Source: Frigoribacterium sp. PvP032 (lineage in GTDB: Bacteria > Actinomycetota > Actinomycetes > Actinomycetales > Microbacteriaceae). From it: a DNA stretch of 64,000 nt. A program made the translations under genes and the position numbers. Positions 1-14,629 of the stretch are shown here, piece by piece. A model generated the notes under the pieces. It saw only the letters and a list, made by a program, of their open reading frames with translations, did not search any database and was not told the origin of the DNA. The stretch is taken from assembly GCF_017833035.1 (NCBI RefSeq), contig NZ_JAFIBM010000001.1, forward strand, positions 2,377,762 through 2,441,761. The letters run 5' to 3'. Numbering within the stretch: position 1 is the first letter of the stretch; each line of letters starts with the position of its first letter.

Positions 1-3697
<3,697 letters not shown>

Positions 3698-3868
3698 AAG
3701 AAAAAACAGAACCACCGGAAAAAGGTGGTAACTGCTGAATTTGATGCTGACTGAAAGAACAAAACAATCTGACGATTGTTGATTGTCCGTCAATCTCAAA
3801 GAAACCTAAACACCATCGACGACCGAAGCCTTCGACAATGCCAGGGTATAATTTGGCATTTGACAATG

Positions 3869-3893
3869 TGCACGCTGTTGAGTTCTCAAGGAC
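3869..3893 (-). promoter_or_regulatory. conserved rrn leader motif (TTGAGAACT core)
   Basis: The minus strand reads CCTTGAGAACTCAACAGCG. A related TTGAGAACTACACAG element occurs in the spacer at about 1855-1880. Such paired elements flanking 16S are widespread in actinobacterial rrn operons and are thought to take part in rRNA processing or antitermination. The role here is inferred. Confidence 0.55.
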
Positions 3894-3948
3894 CAAACGC
3901 ATCAGAGACCCGATCTCATATGAGAGCATCGCCCGGAGCGGCTGTGAA

Positions 3949-3975
3949 ACCTTAGCACCGATCTTCCAGTTGCAA
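3949..3975 (-). promoter_or_regulatory. candidate proximal rrn promoter
   Basis: On the minus strand TTGCAA (3970-3975) is followed by TAAGGT (3949-3954) with a 15-nt spacer. Spacing is short, so this is weaker than the distal candidate. It is well placed for transcribing the 16S leader. Confidence 0.35.
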
Positions 3976-4175
3976 GACCATCGCTCTTCGACTCCTGAGA
4001 GCCGGTGTCGTTCTCACGACGAGCCATGACGCTACACCATCTGGATCAGTGTTCGCAACCCACTTGGTCCGAGGCCAGCTAGCAGAACCAGCAGCAACTC
4101 GAGGACTTGGAGGTCAGTGTCACAAGAAGGCCGGTGAAGCTTCGCTCCGCCGCACCTCCGTGGTGACAAGAGGAA

Positions 4176-4206
4176 ACATTACAGGCACACCAGCCACATC
4201 GTCCAA
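4176..4206 (-). promoter_or_regulatory. candidate distal rrn promoter
   Basis: On the minus strand a -35 TTGGAC (4201-4206) precedes TGTAAT with 17 nt spacing (4178-4183), or TAATGT with 19 nt (4176-4181). It would give a leader of about 480 nt before 16S. It lies just downstream of the tyrS terminator, as expected for an independent rRNA promoter. Confidence 0.5.
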
Positions 4207-4360
4207 ACCCTGCCACATCCCGGGCGTGTCGCACACGCGATCCCCGGAAAATCAAGGGCCAAGGGCACGTTCGGCCGTCACGGGGCCGCACACGGCCCCT
4301 GCGGGCATCATGAGCGATGCGGCCGACCTGGCGAAACGGCCCTCCGGTCGAGGGGATGCA

Positions 4361-4395
4361 CGAAGGCCCGCCCCCTGTGCAGGGGCGGGCCTTCG
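4361..4395 (-). terminator. hairpin terminator after tyrS
   Basis: A perfect 14-bp GC-rich stem (4361-4374 with 4382-4395) and a 7-nt loop, starting about 20 nt after the tyrS stop. There is no long U tract, as is usual in high-GC actinobacteria. It separates tyrS from the rrn operon. Confidence 0.85.
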
Positions 4396-4415
4396 TCGTC
4401 TCGGATCAGAGCCGG

Positions 4416-5726
4416 TCAGCGAACCGTGACGCCGGCGAGCGTCTTCTTGCCGCGACGCAGCACCACGGTGCCGCCGGCCAGGGTCGACTCCCCCACCGGA
4501 GCGTCGGCGTCGACCACCCGGACGTTGTTCAGGTAGACCCCGCCCTCGCCGGTGCTCCGGCGGGCGGCACCGAGTGACGGCGAGAGCCCGGTGGCGACCA
4601 GTGCCTGCGCCACCGTCGTGGTGGAGTCCGCCTCCGCGGACGGCAACTCGGCGACCGCGCTGCGGAGGATGTCCTCGTCCAGGACACCGAGGTCGCCCTG
4701 CCCGAAGAGGGCGGCGGCTGCGTCGATCGCCGACTGCGTGGCGACCTCGCCGTGGACCAGGCGCGTGACCTCCCATGCCAGCGTGCGCTGCGCCTCCCGC
4801 CGGAACGGCTCGTCGGCCACCGCGCGCTCGAGCGACTCGATCGCCGCACGGTCGAGGAACGTGAACACGCGCAGCCGAGAGGCCACGTCGGCGTCGTCGG
4901 TGTTGAGCCAGAACTGGTACATGGCGTAGGGGCTCGTCAGCTCGGGGTCGAGCCAGACGGCGTTGCCCTCGCTCTTGCCGAACTTGGTGCCGTCGCTGTT
5001 GGTGATCAGCGGCGTCCCGATGGCGTGCACCGAGACTCCCTCGGTGCGACGGATCAGCTCGGTGCCGCTCGTCAGGTTGCCCCACTGGTCGCTGCCCCCG
5101 GTCTGCAGCACGCACTCGTGCTGGCGGTAGAGCTCACGGAAGTCGAGGCCCTGCAGGATCTGGTAGCTGAACTCGGTGTAGCTGATGCCGGCGTCCGAGT
5201 TGAGGCGTGCGCTCACCGCGTCCTTCTTGAGCATGGTGCCCACCCTGAAGTTCTTGCCGATGTCGCGGAGGAACTCGATCGCCGACAGGGGCGCCGTCCA
5301 GTCGAGGTTGTTCACCACCCGCAGGCCGTTCTCGCCCTCGGGCGCGAGGAACTTCTCGACGTGCACGCGGATCCGCGTCACCCACTCGGCGGTCTGCTCG
5401 GGAGTCTTGAGGGTGCGCTCGGCCGTCGGGCGCGGGTCGCCGATCAGGCCGGTCGACCCCCCGACCAGCCCGAGGGGCCGATGGCCGGCGAGCTGGAGGC
5501 GACGCATCAGCAGCAGCTGCACGAGGTTGCCGAGGTGCAGGCTCGGCGCGGTCGGGTCGAAGCCGCAGTAGTACGTGATCGGTGGGCCGGCGAGCACGGA
5601 CTTCAGCGCGTCGGCGTCGGTCGAGACGTGGACCAGGCCGCGCCACTGCAGCTCGTCCCAGACGTCGTCGAACGTGGGGTCGTTGGCCTGGCCGGCGAGG
5701 ACCTCGGCCGTGGTTTCGCTGCTCAC
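4416..5726 (-). CDS. tyrS: tyrosyl-tRNA synthetase
   Basis: Charges tRNA-Tyr with tyrosine in the cytoplasm. The 436-aa class I synthetase shows its HIGH-type signature as HLGN (residues 64-67), the tyrosine/tRNA-site QWGN (about 214-217) and the KMSKS-type loop as KFGKS (248-252). The C-terminal 60 or so residues form an S4 RNA-binding domain. The length is normal for the bacterial family. The GTG start at 5726 is preceded by TACCGT with 6 nt spacing, which suggests a leaderless mRNA. It sits between a DNA glycosylase gene and the rrn operon, and its own terminator lies downstream. Confidence 0.97.
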   Translation of the reverse strand: MSSETTAEVLAGQANDPTFDDVWDELQWRGLVHVSTDADALKSVLAGPPITYYCGFDPTAPSLHLGNLVQLLLMRRLQLAGHRPLGLVGGSTGLIGDPRPTAERTLKTPEQTAEWVTRIRVHVEKFLAPEGENGLRVVNNLDWTAPLSAIEFLRDIGKNFRVGTMLKKDAVSARLNSDAGISYTEFSYQILQGLDFRELYRQHECVLQTGGSDQWGNLTSGTELIRRTEGVSVHAIGTPLITNSDGTKFGKSEGNAVWLDPELTSPYAMYQFWLNTDDADVASRLRVFTFLDRAAIESLERAVADEPFRREAQRTLAWEVTRLVHGEVATQSAIDAAAALFGQGDLGVLDEDILRSAVAELPSAEADSTTTVAQALVATGLSPSLGAARRSTGEGGVYLNNVRVVDADAPVGESTLAGGTVVLRRGKKTLAGVTVR

Positions 5727-5732
5727 CCGAGA

Positions 5733-5738
5733 ACGGTA
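5733..5738 (-). promoter_or_regulatory. -10 box for leaderless tyrS
   Basis: TACCGT on the minus strand, with 6 nt to the GTG start. A transcription start at the usual distance would fall on the first base of the start codon. Confidence 0.5.
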
Positions 5739-6344
5739 TCAGCGCGCGGAGGTGCCGCCGCCGCGACGGACCGCGGGCCGCCAGGCCGAGACCGAGGGCT
5801 CCCCCGCCAGCGTGAACCGCCACGGGAACTCGTCCGTCCCCGCTCGCCCCGAGACCCCGACGCGGGGACCCGCGACGACCTCGCCGACGGGACCCGTCGG
5901 CAGTGCGAGCGAGAACCGACCGTGGCCCAGGCTGCTGCCGTCGTCGTCGAGACCGATGTCGAGCGCGGACCCGAGCCTCCCTGGTCCCCTGGCCAGCTCG
6001 GCGTCGTTCCGGGCGCTGGCCCGACGGGACCGGGCGACGTCGAGCCCGTCGACGACCTCACCGGCGCGGAGCAGGAGACCGGACGCGTACCCCTCGGGGC
6101 CGCAGACGATGTTGACGCAGCGGTGGATCCCGTACGACAGGTACACGTAGAGGGTCCCGCCCTCGCGGAACATGCTCGCGTTCCGCGGCGTCGGTCCGCG
6201 GTGGGCGTGCGACCCGGGATCCTGCCCCTGGCCGTGGTAGGCCTCGACCTCGGTGAGCCTGACCGTCACCTCCCCGACCCGGAAGACCGATCCGAGGAGG
6301 AGCGGTCCCACCTCGAGGGCCGGCCGCGAGAGCAGCCTGGTCAC
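5739..6344 (-). CDS. 3-methyladenine (alkyladenine) DNA glycosylase, AAG/MPG family
   Basis: Base-excision repair enzyme predicted to remove alkylated purines. The 201-aa protein carries the AAG fold signatures: RLTEVEAYHG with the catalytic Glu near the N-terminus, then HAHRGPTPRN and YVYLSYGIHRCVN. Homologues are about 200 aa. An in-frame ATG at 6413 would add an Arg-rich tail lying inside the upstream membrane-peptide gene, so I prefer the GTG at 6344, 6 nt past that gene's stop. This makes it the last gene of the argG-argH transcript. The substrate range is inferred from the family. Confidence 0.9.
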   Translation of the reverse strand: MTRLLSRPALEVGPLLLGSVFRVGEVTVRLTEVEAYHGQGQDPGSHAHRGPTPRNASMFREGGTLYVYLSYGIHRCVNIVCGPEGYASGLLLRAGEVVDGLDVARSRRASARNDAELARGPGRLGSALDIGLDDDGSSLGHGRFSLALPTGPVGEVVAGPRVGVSGRAGTDEFPWRFTLAGEPSVSAWRPAVRRGGGTSAR

Positions 6345-6349
6345 CTCGT

Positions 6350-9131
<2,782 letters not shown>

Positions 9132-9159
9132 GGTTCTCCTTGAGTGTGTGGTGTGGGTG

Positions 9160-9165
9160 ATCTTA
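9160..9165 (-). promoter_or_regulatory. candidate argGH -10 box
   Basis: TAAGAT on the minus strand, about 28 nt before the argG ATG. The region 17 nt upstream lies in the loop of the argF hairpin and has no clear -35, so this is tentative. Confidence 0.35.
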
Positions 9166-9174
9166 TCGGGAGGC

Positions 9175-9196
9175 CGCCCGGCCTCGTGGCCGGGCG
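9175..9196 (-). terminator. hairpin after argF
   Basis: CGCCCGGCC pairs perfectly with GGCCGGGCG around a 4-nt TCGT loop (9 bp stem), about 45 nt after the argF stop. It is a probable intrinsic terminator or attenuating stem between argF and argG. Confidence 0.65.
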
Positions 9197-9239
9197 ACGG
9201 GTGCTGCGAGCTCGGTGCTGCTGGCTCGCCGCTGCTGCC

Positions 9240-10160
9240 TCAGTGCGAGAGCAGCCAGGTGAGGAGCGCCTTCTGGGCGTGGACGCGGTTCTCCGCCTCG
9301 TCCCAGATGACGCTGGTCGGGCCGTCGATGACGTCGGCGTCGACCTCGTACCCGCGGTCGGCGGGGAGGCAGTGCAGGAAGATCGCGTCGTCGGCCGCCT
9401 GCGCCATGAGCGCCTGGTCGACCTTGAAGCCGCCGAACACGGCGACGCGCTCGTCCTTCTCGTCCTCCTTGCCCATCGACACCCAGGTGTCGGTGACGAC
9501 GACGTCGACTCCCGCGACGGCGGCCGCCGCGTCGTCGACCACCTGGACGGAGCCGCCCGTGGTCGCCGCGATCGCGGCCGCGTCGTCGACGACGTGCTGC
9601 TCGGGCTGGAAGCCCGCCGGCGAGCCGATGCGGACGTGCATCCCGGCGGTGGCGCCGGCCAGCAGGTACGACTGGCCCATGTTGCTGCGGCCGTCGCCGA
9701 CGAAGGCGACCGAGAGCCCGGCGAGCGTGCCCCTCGACTCGCGGATCGTCTGCAGGTCGGCGAGCAGCTGGCAGGGGTGGAAGTCGTCGCTGAGGGCGTT
9801 GACGACGGGGACGGTGGTGCCCGCCGCCATCTCCTCCAGGCCGGACTGTGCGTAGGTGCGCCAGACGATCGCGGCGACCATGCGCTCGAGGACGCGTGCG
9901 GTGTCGGACGGCGTCTCCTTGCCGCCCAGCTGGCTGTTCGCGGTGGCGATCACGAGCGGGCTGCCGCCGAGGTCGGCGATGCCGACCGCGAACGAGACCC
10001 GAGTGCGGGTCGACGACTTGTCGAAGATGACGGCGACCGTCTGAGGCCCCTCGAGGGGGCGCTGCGACCAGCGGTCGCGCTTGAGGGCGTCGGCGAGGTC
10101 GAGGACCTCGAGCTGCTCAGCGGGGCTGAGGTCGTCGTCGCGGAGGAAGTGGCGGGTCAT
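9240..10160 (-). CDS. argF: ornithine carbamoyltransferase
   Basis: Makes citrulline from ornithine and carbamoyl phosphate. The 306-aa protein shows the carbamoyl-phosphate loop SSTRTR (49-54), the DFHPCQ segment and the ornithine-site HCLPA (263-267). ATG at 10160 overlaps the argD stop as ATGA. A much longer frame reading through argD is a shadow. It is the last gene of the argCJBDF run. No argR-type repressor gene lies between it and argG. Confidence 0.97.
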   Translation of the reverse strand: MTRHFLRDDDLSPAEQLEVLDLADALKRDRWSQRPLEGPQTVAVIFDKSSTRTRVSFAVGIADLGGSPLVIATANSQLGGKETPSDTARVLERMVAAIVWRTYAQSGLEEMAAGTTVPVVNALSDDFHPCQLLADLQTIRESRGTLAGLSVAFVGDGRSNMGQSYLLAGATAGMHVRIGSPAGFQPEQHVVDDAAAIAATTGGSVQVVDDAAAAVAGVDVVVTDTWVSMGKEDEKDERVAVFGGFKVDQALMAQAADDAIFLHCLPADRGYEVDADVIDGPTSVIWDEAENRVHAQKALLTWLLSH

Positions 10161-11374
10161 TCGAGACCTTTCAGGACGCGGGAGAAGAGGGCGGAGAACT
10201 CGGCGATCTCGGCGTCGCCCACGATGAGCGGCGGGGCGAGACGGATGCTGGAGTCGTTGGGGGCGTTCACGATCAGGCCGGCCTCGAGGCACCGGGCCGA
10301 GATCTCGGCGGCGACCGGCTGGGTCAGCCCGATGCCGATCAGCAGGCCCTGCCCGCGGACGCCGGCGACGAGCGGCGAGTCCATCGCCTCGACGGCGGCA
10401 CGGATCTGGGCACCCCGGACGACGGCGGACTCGACCAGGCCGGCACGCTCGATCTCGCCGAGGACCGCGTCGGCCGCGGCCGTGGCGAGCGGGTTGCCGC
10501 CGAACGTGCTGCCGTGCTGACCGGCCTCGAAGAGGTCGGAGGCGGCACCGAAGGTGACGAGCGCGCCGATGGGCACTCCCCCGGCGATCCCCTTGGCGAC
10601 CGTGATGGCGTCGGGCACGACGTCGAACTGCTGGAAGGCGAACCAGGAGCCGGTGCGACCGATGCCCGTCTGGATCTCGTCGAGGACGAGCAGCGCGCCG
10701 TGCTCGCGGGTCAGCTCGCGGGCCCGCTCGAGGAACCCGACGGGGAGGTCGAGCACGCCGGCCTCGCCCTTGATCGGCTCGACGAAGAGAGCCGCGACGT
10801 CGTCGCCCATGGCCGCCTCGAGCGCCTCGATCGTGGTGTCGATGTGCTCGACGCCCGCCACCATCGGCTCGAAGGGGCCGCGGAGCGCGGGCTTGCCGGT
10901 GAGGGCGAGAGCGCCCATGGTGCGCCCGTGGAACGAGTTCTGCAGGGCGAGGACGCGTGTGCGTCGCCCGTCGCCGGTGTTCAGGCGGGCGAGCTTGAAC
11001 GCGGCCTCGTTGGCCTCGGCACCGCTGTTCGCGAAGTAGACGCGACCCTGGTCGCCTGCGCCGCTGATGCGGAGGAGACGCTCGGCGAGCGCCAGCTGCG
11101 GCTCGGTCGCGAAGTAGTTCGACACGTGGATCAGCGCGCCGGCCTGCCGGGCGATCGCCCCGACGAGCACGGGGTGCGCGTGGCCGAGTGCGTTGACGGC
11201 GATGCCGGCGAGGAAGTCGAGGTAGCGCTTGCCCTCGACGTCCCACACGACGCAGCCCTCGCCGCGCTCGAGCATCACCTTCGGGGTGGCCAGCGAGCGC
11301 ATGAACGCGTCGCCGAACCGGCTCTGCCAGTCGCGACGGGCGTCGTGTCCGGCTGGGGTCTGGGTGGTGGTCAC
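10157..11374 (-). CDS. argD: acetylornithine aminotransferase
   Basis: PLP-dependent class III aminotransferase converting N-acetylglutamate semialdehyde to N-acetylornithine. It has 405 aa. The PLP lysine lies in ITVAKGIAGG (K about 261), preceded by VLDEIQTGIGRTG carrying the cofactor-binding Asp. The GTG start at 11374 overlaps the argB stop (GTGA). Its position in the pathway order supports argD over other class III transaminases. Confidence 0.96.
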   Translation of the reverse strand: MTTTQTPAGHDARRDWQSRFGDAFMRSLATPKVMLERGEGCVVWDVEGKRYLDFLAGIAVNALGHAHPVLVGAIARQAGALIHVSNYFATEPQLALAERLLRISGAGDQGRVYFANSGAEANEAAFKLARLNTGDGRRTRVLALQNSFHGRTMGALALTGKPALRGPFEPMVAGVEHIDTTIEALEAAMGDDVAALFVEPIKGEAGVLDLPVGFLERARELTREHGALLVLDEIQTGIGRTGSWFAFQQFDVVPDAITVAKGIAGGVPIGALVTFGAASDLFEAGQHGSTFGGNPLATAAADAVLGEIERAGLVESAVVRGAQIRAAVEAMDSPLVAGVRGQGLLIGIGLTQPVAAEISARCLEAGLIVNAPNDSSIRLAPPLIVGDAEIAEFSALFSRVLKGLE

Positions 11375-12369
11375 GACTGTCCTTCCTGCGGGGTGCTGAC
11401 GTCGCCGACCGGGATGATCGGGAACGAGTCGACGACGGGTGCGCCGTAGGCGGCGGCCCTGTCGTCGGGGACGACCTCGGTGCCCGACCCGCGCTGGGTG
11501 AAGACCTCGAGGAGGATCGAGTGCGGGATGCGACCGTCGATGATGGTCGCTCCCCCGACGCCGCCGACGACCGCGTCGAGGCAGGCCGTCATCTTGGGGA
11601 TCATGCCGGACTCGAGCGTCGGGAGCATGTCGGTGAGCGCCGACACGGTGATGGCGGCGACGAGCGAGTCGCGGTTCGGCCAGTCGGAGTACAGGCCCGA
11701 GACGTCGGTGAGGACGACGAGCTTGGTCGCCCGGAGCGCCACGGCGAGAGCTGCGGCCGCCGCGTCGGCGTTCACGTTGAGCAGCGACCCTTCGTCGGCC
11801 TCGTCGACGGCGAGCGACGACACCACGGGGATGCGCCCGGCCTCGATCTCGGCGAGCACCGACGACGGGTCGACGTCGACGACGTCGCCCACGTGCCCCA
11901 GGTCGACGGCCTCGCCGTCGACGACCGTGCCGCGGCGGCGACCACGGAAGAGCGTCGAGCCCTCGCCGGACACGCTGCGGGCCAGGTCGCCGTGCTCGTT
12001 GACGAGCCCGACGATCTGCTGCGCGACGTCCCCGGCCAGGACGTCACGGACAACGGCGATGGCCTCGGTGCTCGTGTACCGGTACCCGCCGCGGAAGTCG
12101 CTCGGGATGCCCGCGGTCGCGAGCGCCGCGGAGATCTGCGGACCGCCTCCGTGGACGACCACCGGGTACAGCCCTGCGAGCCGCAGGTAGACCATGTCCT
12201 CGGCGAAGGCGCGGCCGAGCGCCTCGTCGACCATGGCGTTGCCGCCGAACTTGACGACCACGACCTTGCCGGAGAAGCGCTTGAGCCAGGGCAGCGACTC
12301 GATCAGGGTCGCGGCCTTGACGGCCGCGAGCTCCTGCTCGGCGCTGTGGGTCACCTCGTGTGCGCCCAT
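11371..12369 (-). CDS. argB: acetylglutamate kinase
   Basis: Phosphorylates N-acetylglutamate, the usual feedback-controlled step. The protein is 332 aa. The N-terminal VVKFGGNAM loop, VVHGGGPQI (substrate-binding glycines) and the LNVNADAAAAALA segment are typical of the amino-acid kinase family. The ATG at 12369 overlaps the argJ stop (TGATG). A GTG at 12354 is an alternative start that would remove five residues. It has a C-terminal tail of about 30 residues, longer than the core family. Confidence 0.96.
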   Translation of the reverse strand: MGAHEVTHSAEQELAAVKAATLIESLPWLKRFSGKVVVVKFGGNAMVDEALGRAFAEDMVYLRLAGLYPVVVHGGGPQISAALATAGIPSDFRGGYRYTSTEAIAVVRDVLAGDVAQQIVGLVNEHGDLARSVSGEGSTLFRGRRRGTVVDGEAVDLGHVGDVVDVDPSSVLAEIEAGRIPVVSSLAVDEADEGSLLNVNADAAAAALAVALRATKLVVLTDVSGLYSDWPNRDSLVAAITVSALTDMLPTLESGMIPKMTACLDAVVGGVGGATIIDGRIPHSILLEVFTQRGSGTEVVPDDRAAAYGAPVVDSFPIIPVGDVSTPQEGQS

Positions 12370-13526
12370 CAGCTGGAGTACGCGCTGTTCTCGTGCACGT
12401 AGTCGTGCGTGAGGTCGTTCGTGAGGATCGTCGCCTCGGCACCGCCGGCGCGGAGGTCGACCAGCACGTGGACGGCCCTCGGGGTGAGGTCGACGGTCTC
12501 GCTCGGGACGTCGGGCGCGCCCGCGTGGCAGACCCGGAGGCCGTTCATCGACACGTCGACGTCGTACGGGTCGAAGGTGGCCGACGTGGTGCCGATCGCG
12601 GCCAGGACGCGGCCCCAGTTGGGGTCGTTCCCGAACACGGCGGCCTTGAAGAGGCTGTTGCGGGCGATCGAGCGGCCCACCTCGACCGCGTCCTCTTCGT
12701 CGACGGCGCCGACGACCTCGATGCGGATGTCGTGGGAGGCGCCCTCGGCGTCCGCCTGGAGCTGCTGCGCCAGATCGGCACAGAGCTCGGTGACGGCCGC
12801 GGTGAAGTCGTCGGCCGACGGGGCGACGCCGGACTCGGCGCTCGAGAGCAGCACGACCGTGTCGTTGGTCGACATGCAGCCGTCGGAGTCGAGCCGGTCG
12901 AAGGTGACCCGCGTGGCCGCGCGCAGCGAGGCGTCCAGTGTCTCGGCCGGGAGGTCGGCGTCGGTCGTCAGCACGACGAGCATCGTCGCGAGCCCCGGCG
13001 CGAGCATGCCGGCGCCCTTGGCCATGCCGCCGACCACCCACCCGTCGCCGGTGACGACGGCCTGCTTCGGCACGCTGTCGGTCGTCATGATCGCGTGCGC
13101 GGCGTCCGCGCCGCCGTCGGTGCTCAGCTCGGCCGCCGCGGCCCGCGAGCCGGAGAGCACCTTGTCGCGGAACACCTGGTCGCCGACGCCGATCAGGCCG
13201 GTGGAGCACACGACGACGTCGCCCGCCGAGACGCCGAGCGACTCGGCGACGGTCTCCGCCGTGGCGTGCGTCGTCTGGAAGCCGAACGGGCCGGTGAAGC
13301 AGTTGGCGCCTCCCGAGTTCAGGACGACCGCCTCCGCGATGCCGTCGCCCAGCACCTGCTGCGACCACAGGACGGGGTGGGCCTTGGCACGGTTGCTGGT
13401 GAAGACGGCGGCCGCCGCCTTGCTGCGGCCGGTGTTGACGACCAGCGCGACGTCGCGCGCGCCGGTGCTCTTGAGGCCGGCGACGACGCCGGCGGCGGTG
13501 AATCCCTGTGCTGCGGTGACGCTCAC
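12369..13526 (-). CDS. argJ: bifunctional ornithine acetyltransferase / N-acetylglutamate synthase
   Basis: Recycles the acetyl group from acetylornithine to glutamate. It has 385 aa. The self-cleavage and catalytic Thr is T181 in the [14 protein letters not shown] signature. Cleavage gives the alpha and beta chains known for the family. The GTG start overlaps the argC stop (GTGA). No separate argE or argA is visible here, consistent with the cyclic pathway. Whether it also accepts acetyl-CoA cannot be told from sequence. Confidence 0.96.
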   Translation of the reverse strand: MSVTAAQGFTAAGVVAGLKSTGARDVALVVNTGRSKAAAAVFTSNRAKAHPVLWSQQVLGDGIAEAVVLNSGGANCFTGPFGFQTTHATAETVAESLGVSAGDVVVCSTGLIGVGDQVFRDKVLSGSRAAAAELSTDGGADAAHAIMTTDSVPKQAVVTGDGWVVGGMAKGAGMLAPGLATMLVVLTTDADLPAETLDASLRAATRVTFDRLDSDGCMSTNDTVVLLSSAESGVAPSADDFTAAVTELCADLAQQLQADAEGASHDIRIEVVGAVDEEDAVEVGRSIARNSLFKAAVFGNDPNWGRVLAAIGTTSATFDPYDVDVSMNGLRVCHAGAPDVPSETVDLTPRAVHVLVDLRAGGAEATILTNDLTHDYVHENSAYSS

Positions 13527-14572
13527 GGTGCCACTCCGTCCGTGCTGAGGCCCGTGGTCTCGGGGAGGCCGAGGGCGATGTTGGCGGACTGGACGGCCGC
13601 TCCGGCCGTGCCCTTCACGAGGTTGTCGATGGCGCTGACGACGACGACGCGCTCGGCGGCCTCGTCGACGGCGAGGCCGATGAGGGCCGTGTTCGCCCCG
13701 ACCGTGTCGGCCGTGCGGGGGAAGACGCCCTCGGGCAGGACGTGGACGAACGGCTCGTCCGCGTAGGCCTGCTCCCAGGCTGTGCGCACGTCGTGGGCGC
13801 CGACACCGGGGGCGAGCGTGGCCGTCGTGGTCGCGAGGATGCCCCGCGACATCGGCACGAGCACGGGGGTGAACGAGATCCGCACGTCCTGTGCGCCGGC
13901 GAGCCGGAGGTTCTGCCGGATCTCGGGAACGTGGCGGTGCGTGCCGCCGACCCCGTAGGCCGAGGCCGACCCCATCAGCTCACTGGCGAGGAGGTGCGGC
14001 GCGAGCGCCTTGCCGGCTCCCGACGGGCCGACGGCCAGGACCGAGACGATGTCGGTCGCCTCGACCAGCCCGGCGCGGACGCCGGGGGCGAGGCCGAGGG
14101 TGACGGCCGTGACGTTGCAGCCGGGCACGGCGATGCGACGTGCCCCGCGCAGGGCGTCGCGCTGACGCCCGCCGGACGCGCCGAGCAGCAGCTCGGGCAG
14201 CCCGTAGGCCCAGGCGCCGTGGTACTCGGTCCCGTAGAACTCGGCCCAGGCGGCCTCGTCGGTGAGACGGTGGTCGGCCCCGCAGTCGACGACGAGGACG
14301 TCGTCGGGCAGCTGCGCGGCGATCGCGCCGGACTTGCCGTGCGGGAGGGCCAGGAACACGACATCGTGCCCCGCGAGGGTCTCGGCCGTCGTCTCGACGA
14401 GCGTGAGGTGCGCGAGGGAGCGCAGGTGGGGCTGGAGGGCGACGAGGGGCTGCCCGGCGTTCTGGAACGCCGTGACGGTCGTGACCTCGAAGTCGGGGTG
14501 CGCCGCGAGGAGCCGGAGGAGCTCGCCGCCGGCGTACCCGCTGGCGCCCGCTACTGCTACGGAGTGAGGCAT
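13523..14572 (-). CDS. argC: N-acetyl-gamma-glutamyl-phosphate reductase
   Basis: NADPH-dependent reductase of the arginine pathway. The 349-aa protein has the Rossmann GASGYAGGE motif (9-16) and catalytic Cys in PGCNVTA (C152). It is first in the tightly overlapping argCJBDF run, so the operon promoter should lie in 14573-14640. I see no convincing ARG box or -10 there. An AGGATGGAC ribosome-binding site precedes the ATG. Confidence 0.97.
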   Translation of the reverse strand: MPHSVAVAGASGYAGGELLRLLAAHPDFEVTTVTAFQNAGQPLVALQPHLRSLAHLTLVETTAETLAGHDVVFLALPHGKSGAIAAQLPDDVLVVDCGADHRLTDEAAWAEFYGTEYHGAWAYGLPELLLGASGGRQRDALRGARRIAVPGCNVTAVTLGLAPGVRAGLVEATDIVSVLAVGPSGAGKALAPHLLASELMGSASAYGVGGTHRHVPEIRQNLRLAGAQDVRISFTPVLVPMSRGILATTTATLAPGVGAHDVRTAWEQAYADEPFVHVLPEGVFPRTADTVGANTALIGLAVDEAAERVVVVSAIDNLVKGTAGAAVQSANIALGLPETTGLSTDGVAP

Positions 14573-14629
14573 GTGTCCATCCTGATGGTCGAGTCGGTCG
14601 AGGATCGAGGGCGGCGGCGCCTCGCGAGG

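Larger units (their letters stand above)
3698..4360 (-). other. rrn leader and promoter region
   Basis: A gene-free stretch of about 660 bp upstream of 16S. It is more AT-rich near the 16S end than its surroundings. It holds small hairpins (ACCACC/GGTGGT at about 3712-3730; AATGCCA/TGGCATT at about 3837-3860), the TTGAGAACT processing-type motif, and two candidate minus-strand promoters listed separately. No credible coding sequence was found in it. Confidence 0.75.

Noticed and set aside
9240-11246. A 668-residue fusion-like frame over argD and argF
   Set aside because: The N-terminal half is an out-of-frame reading of argD; ArgF starts at 10160 with a coupled ATGA.
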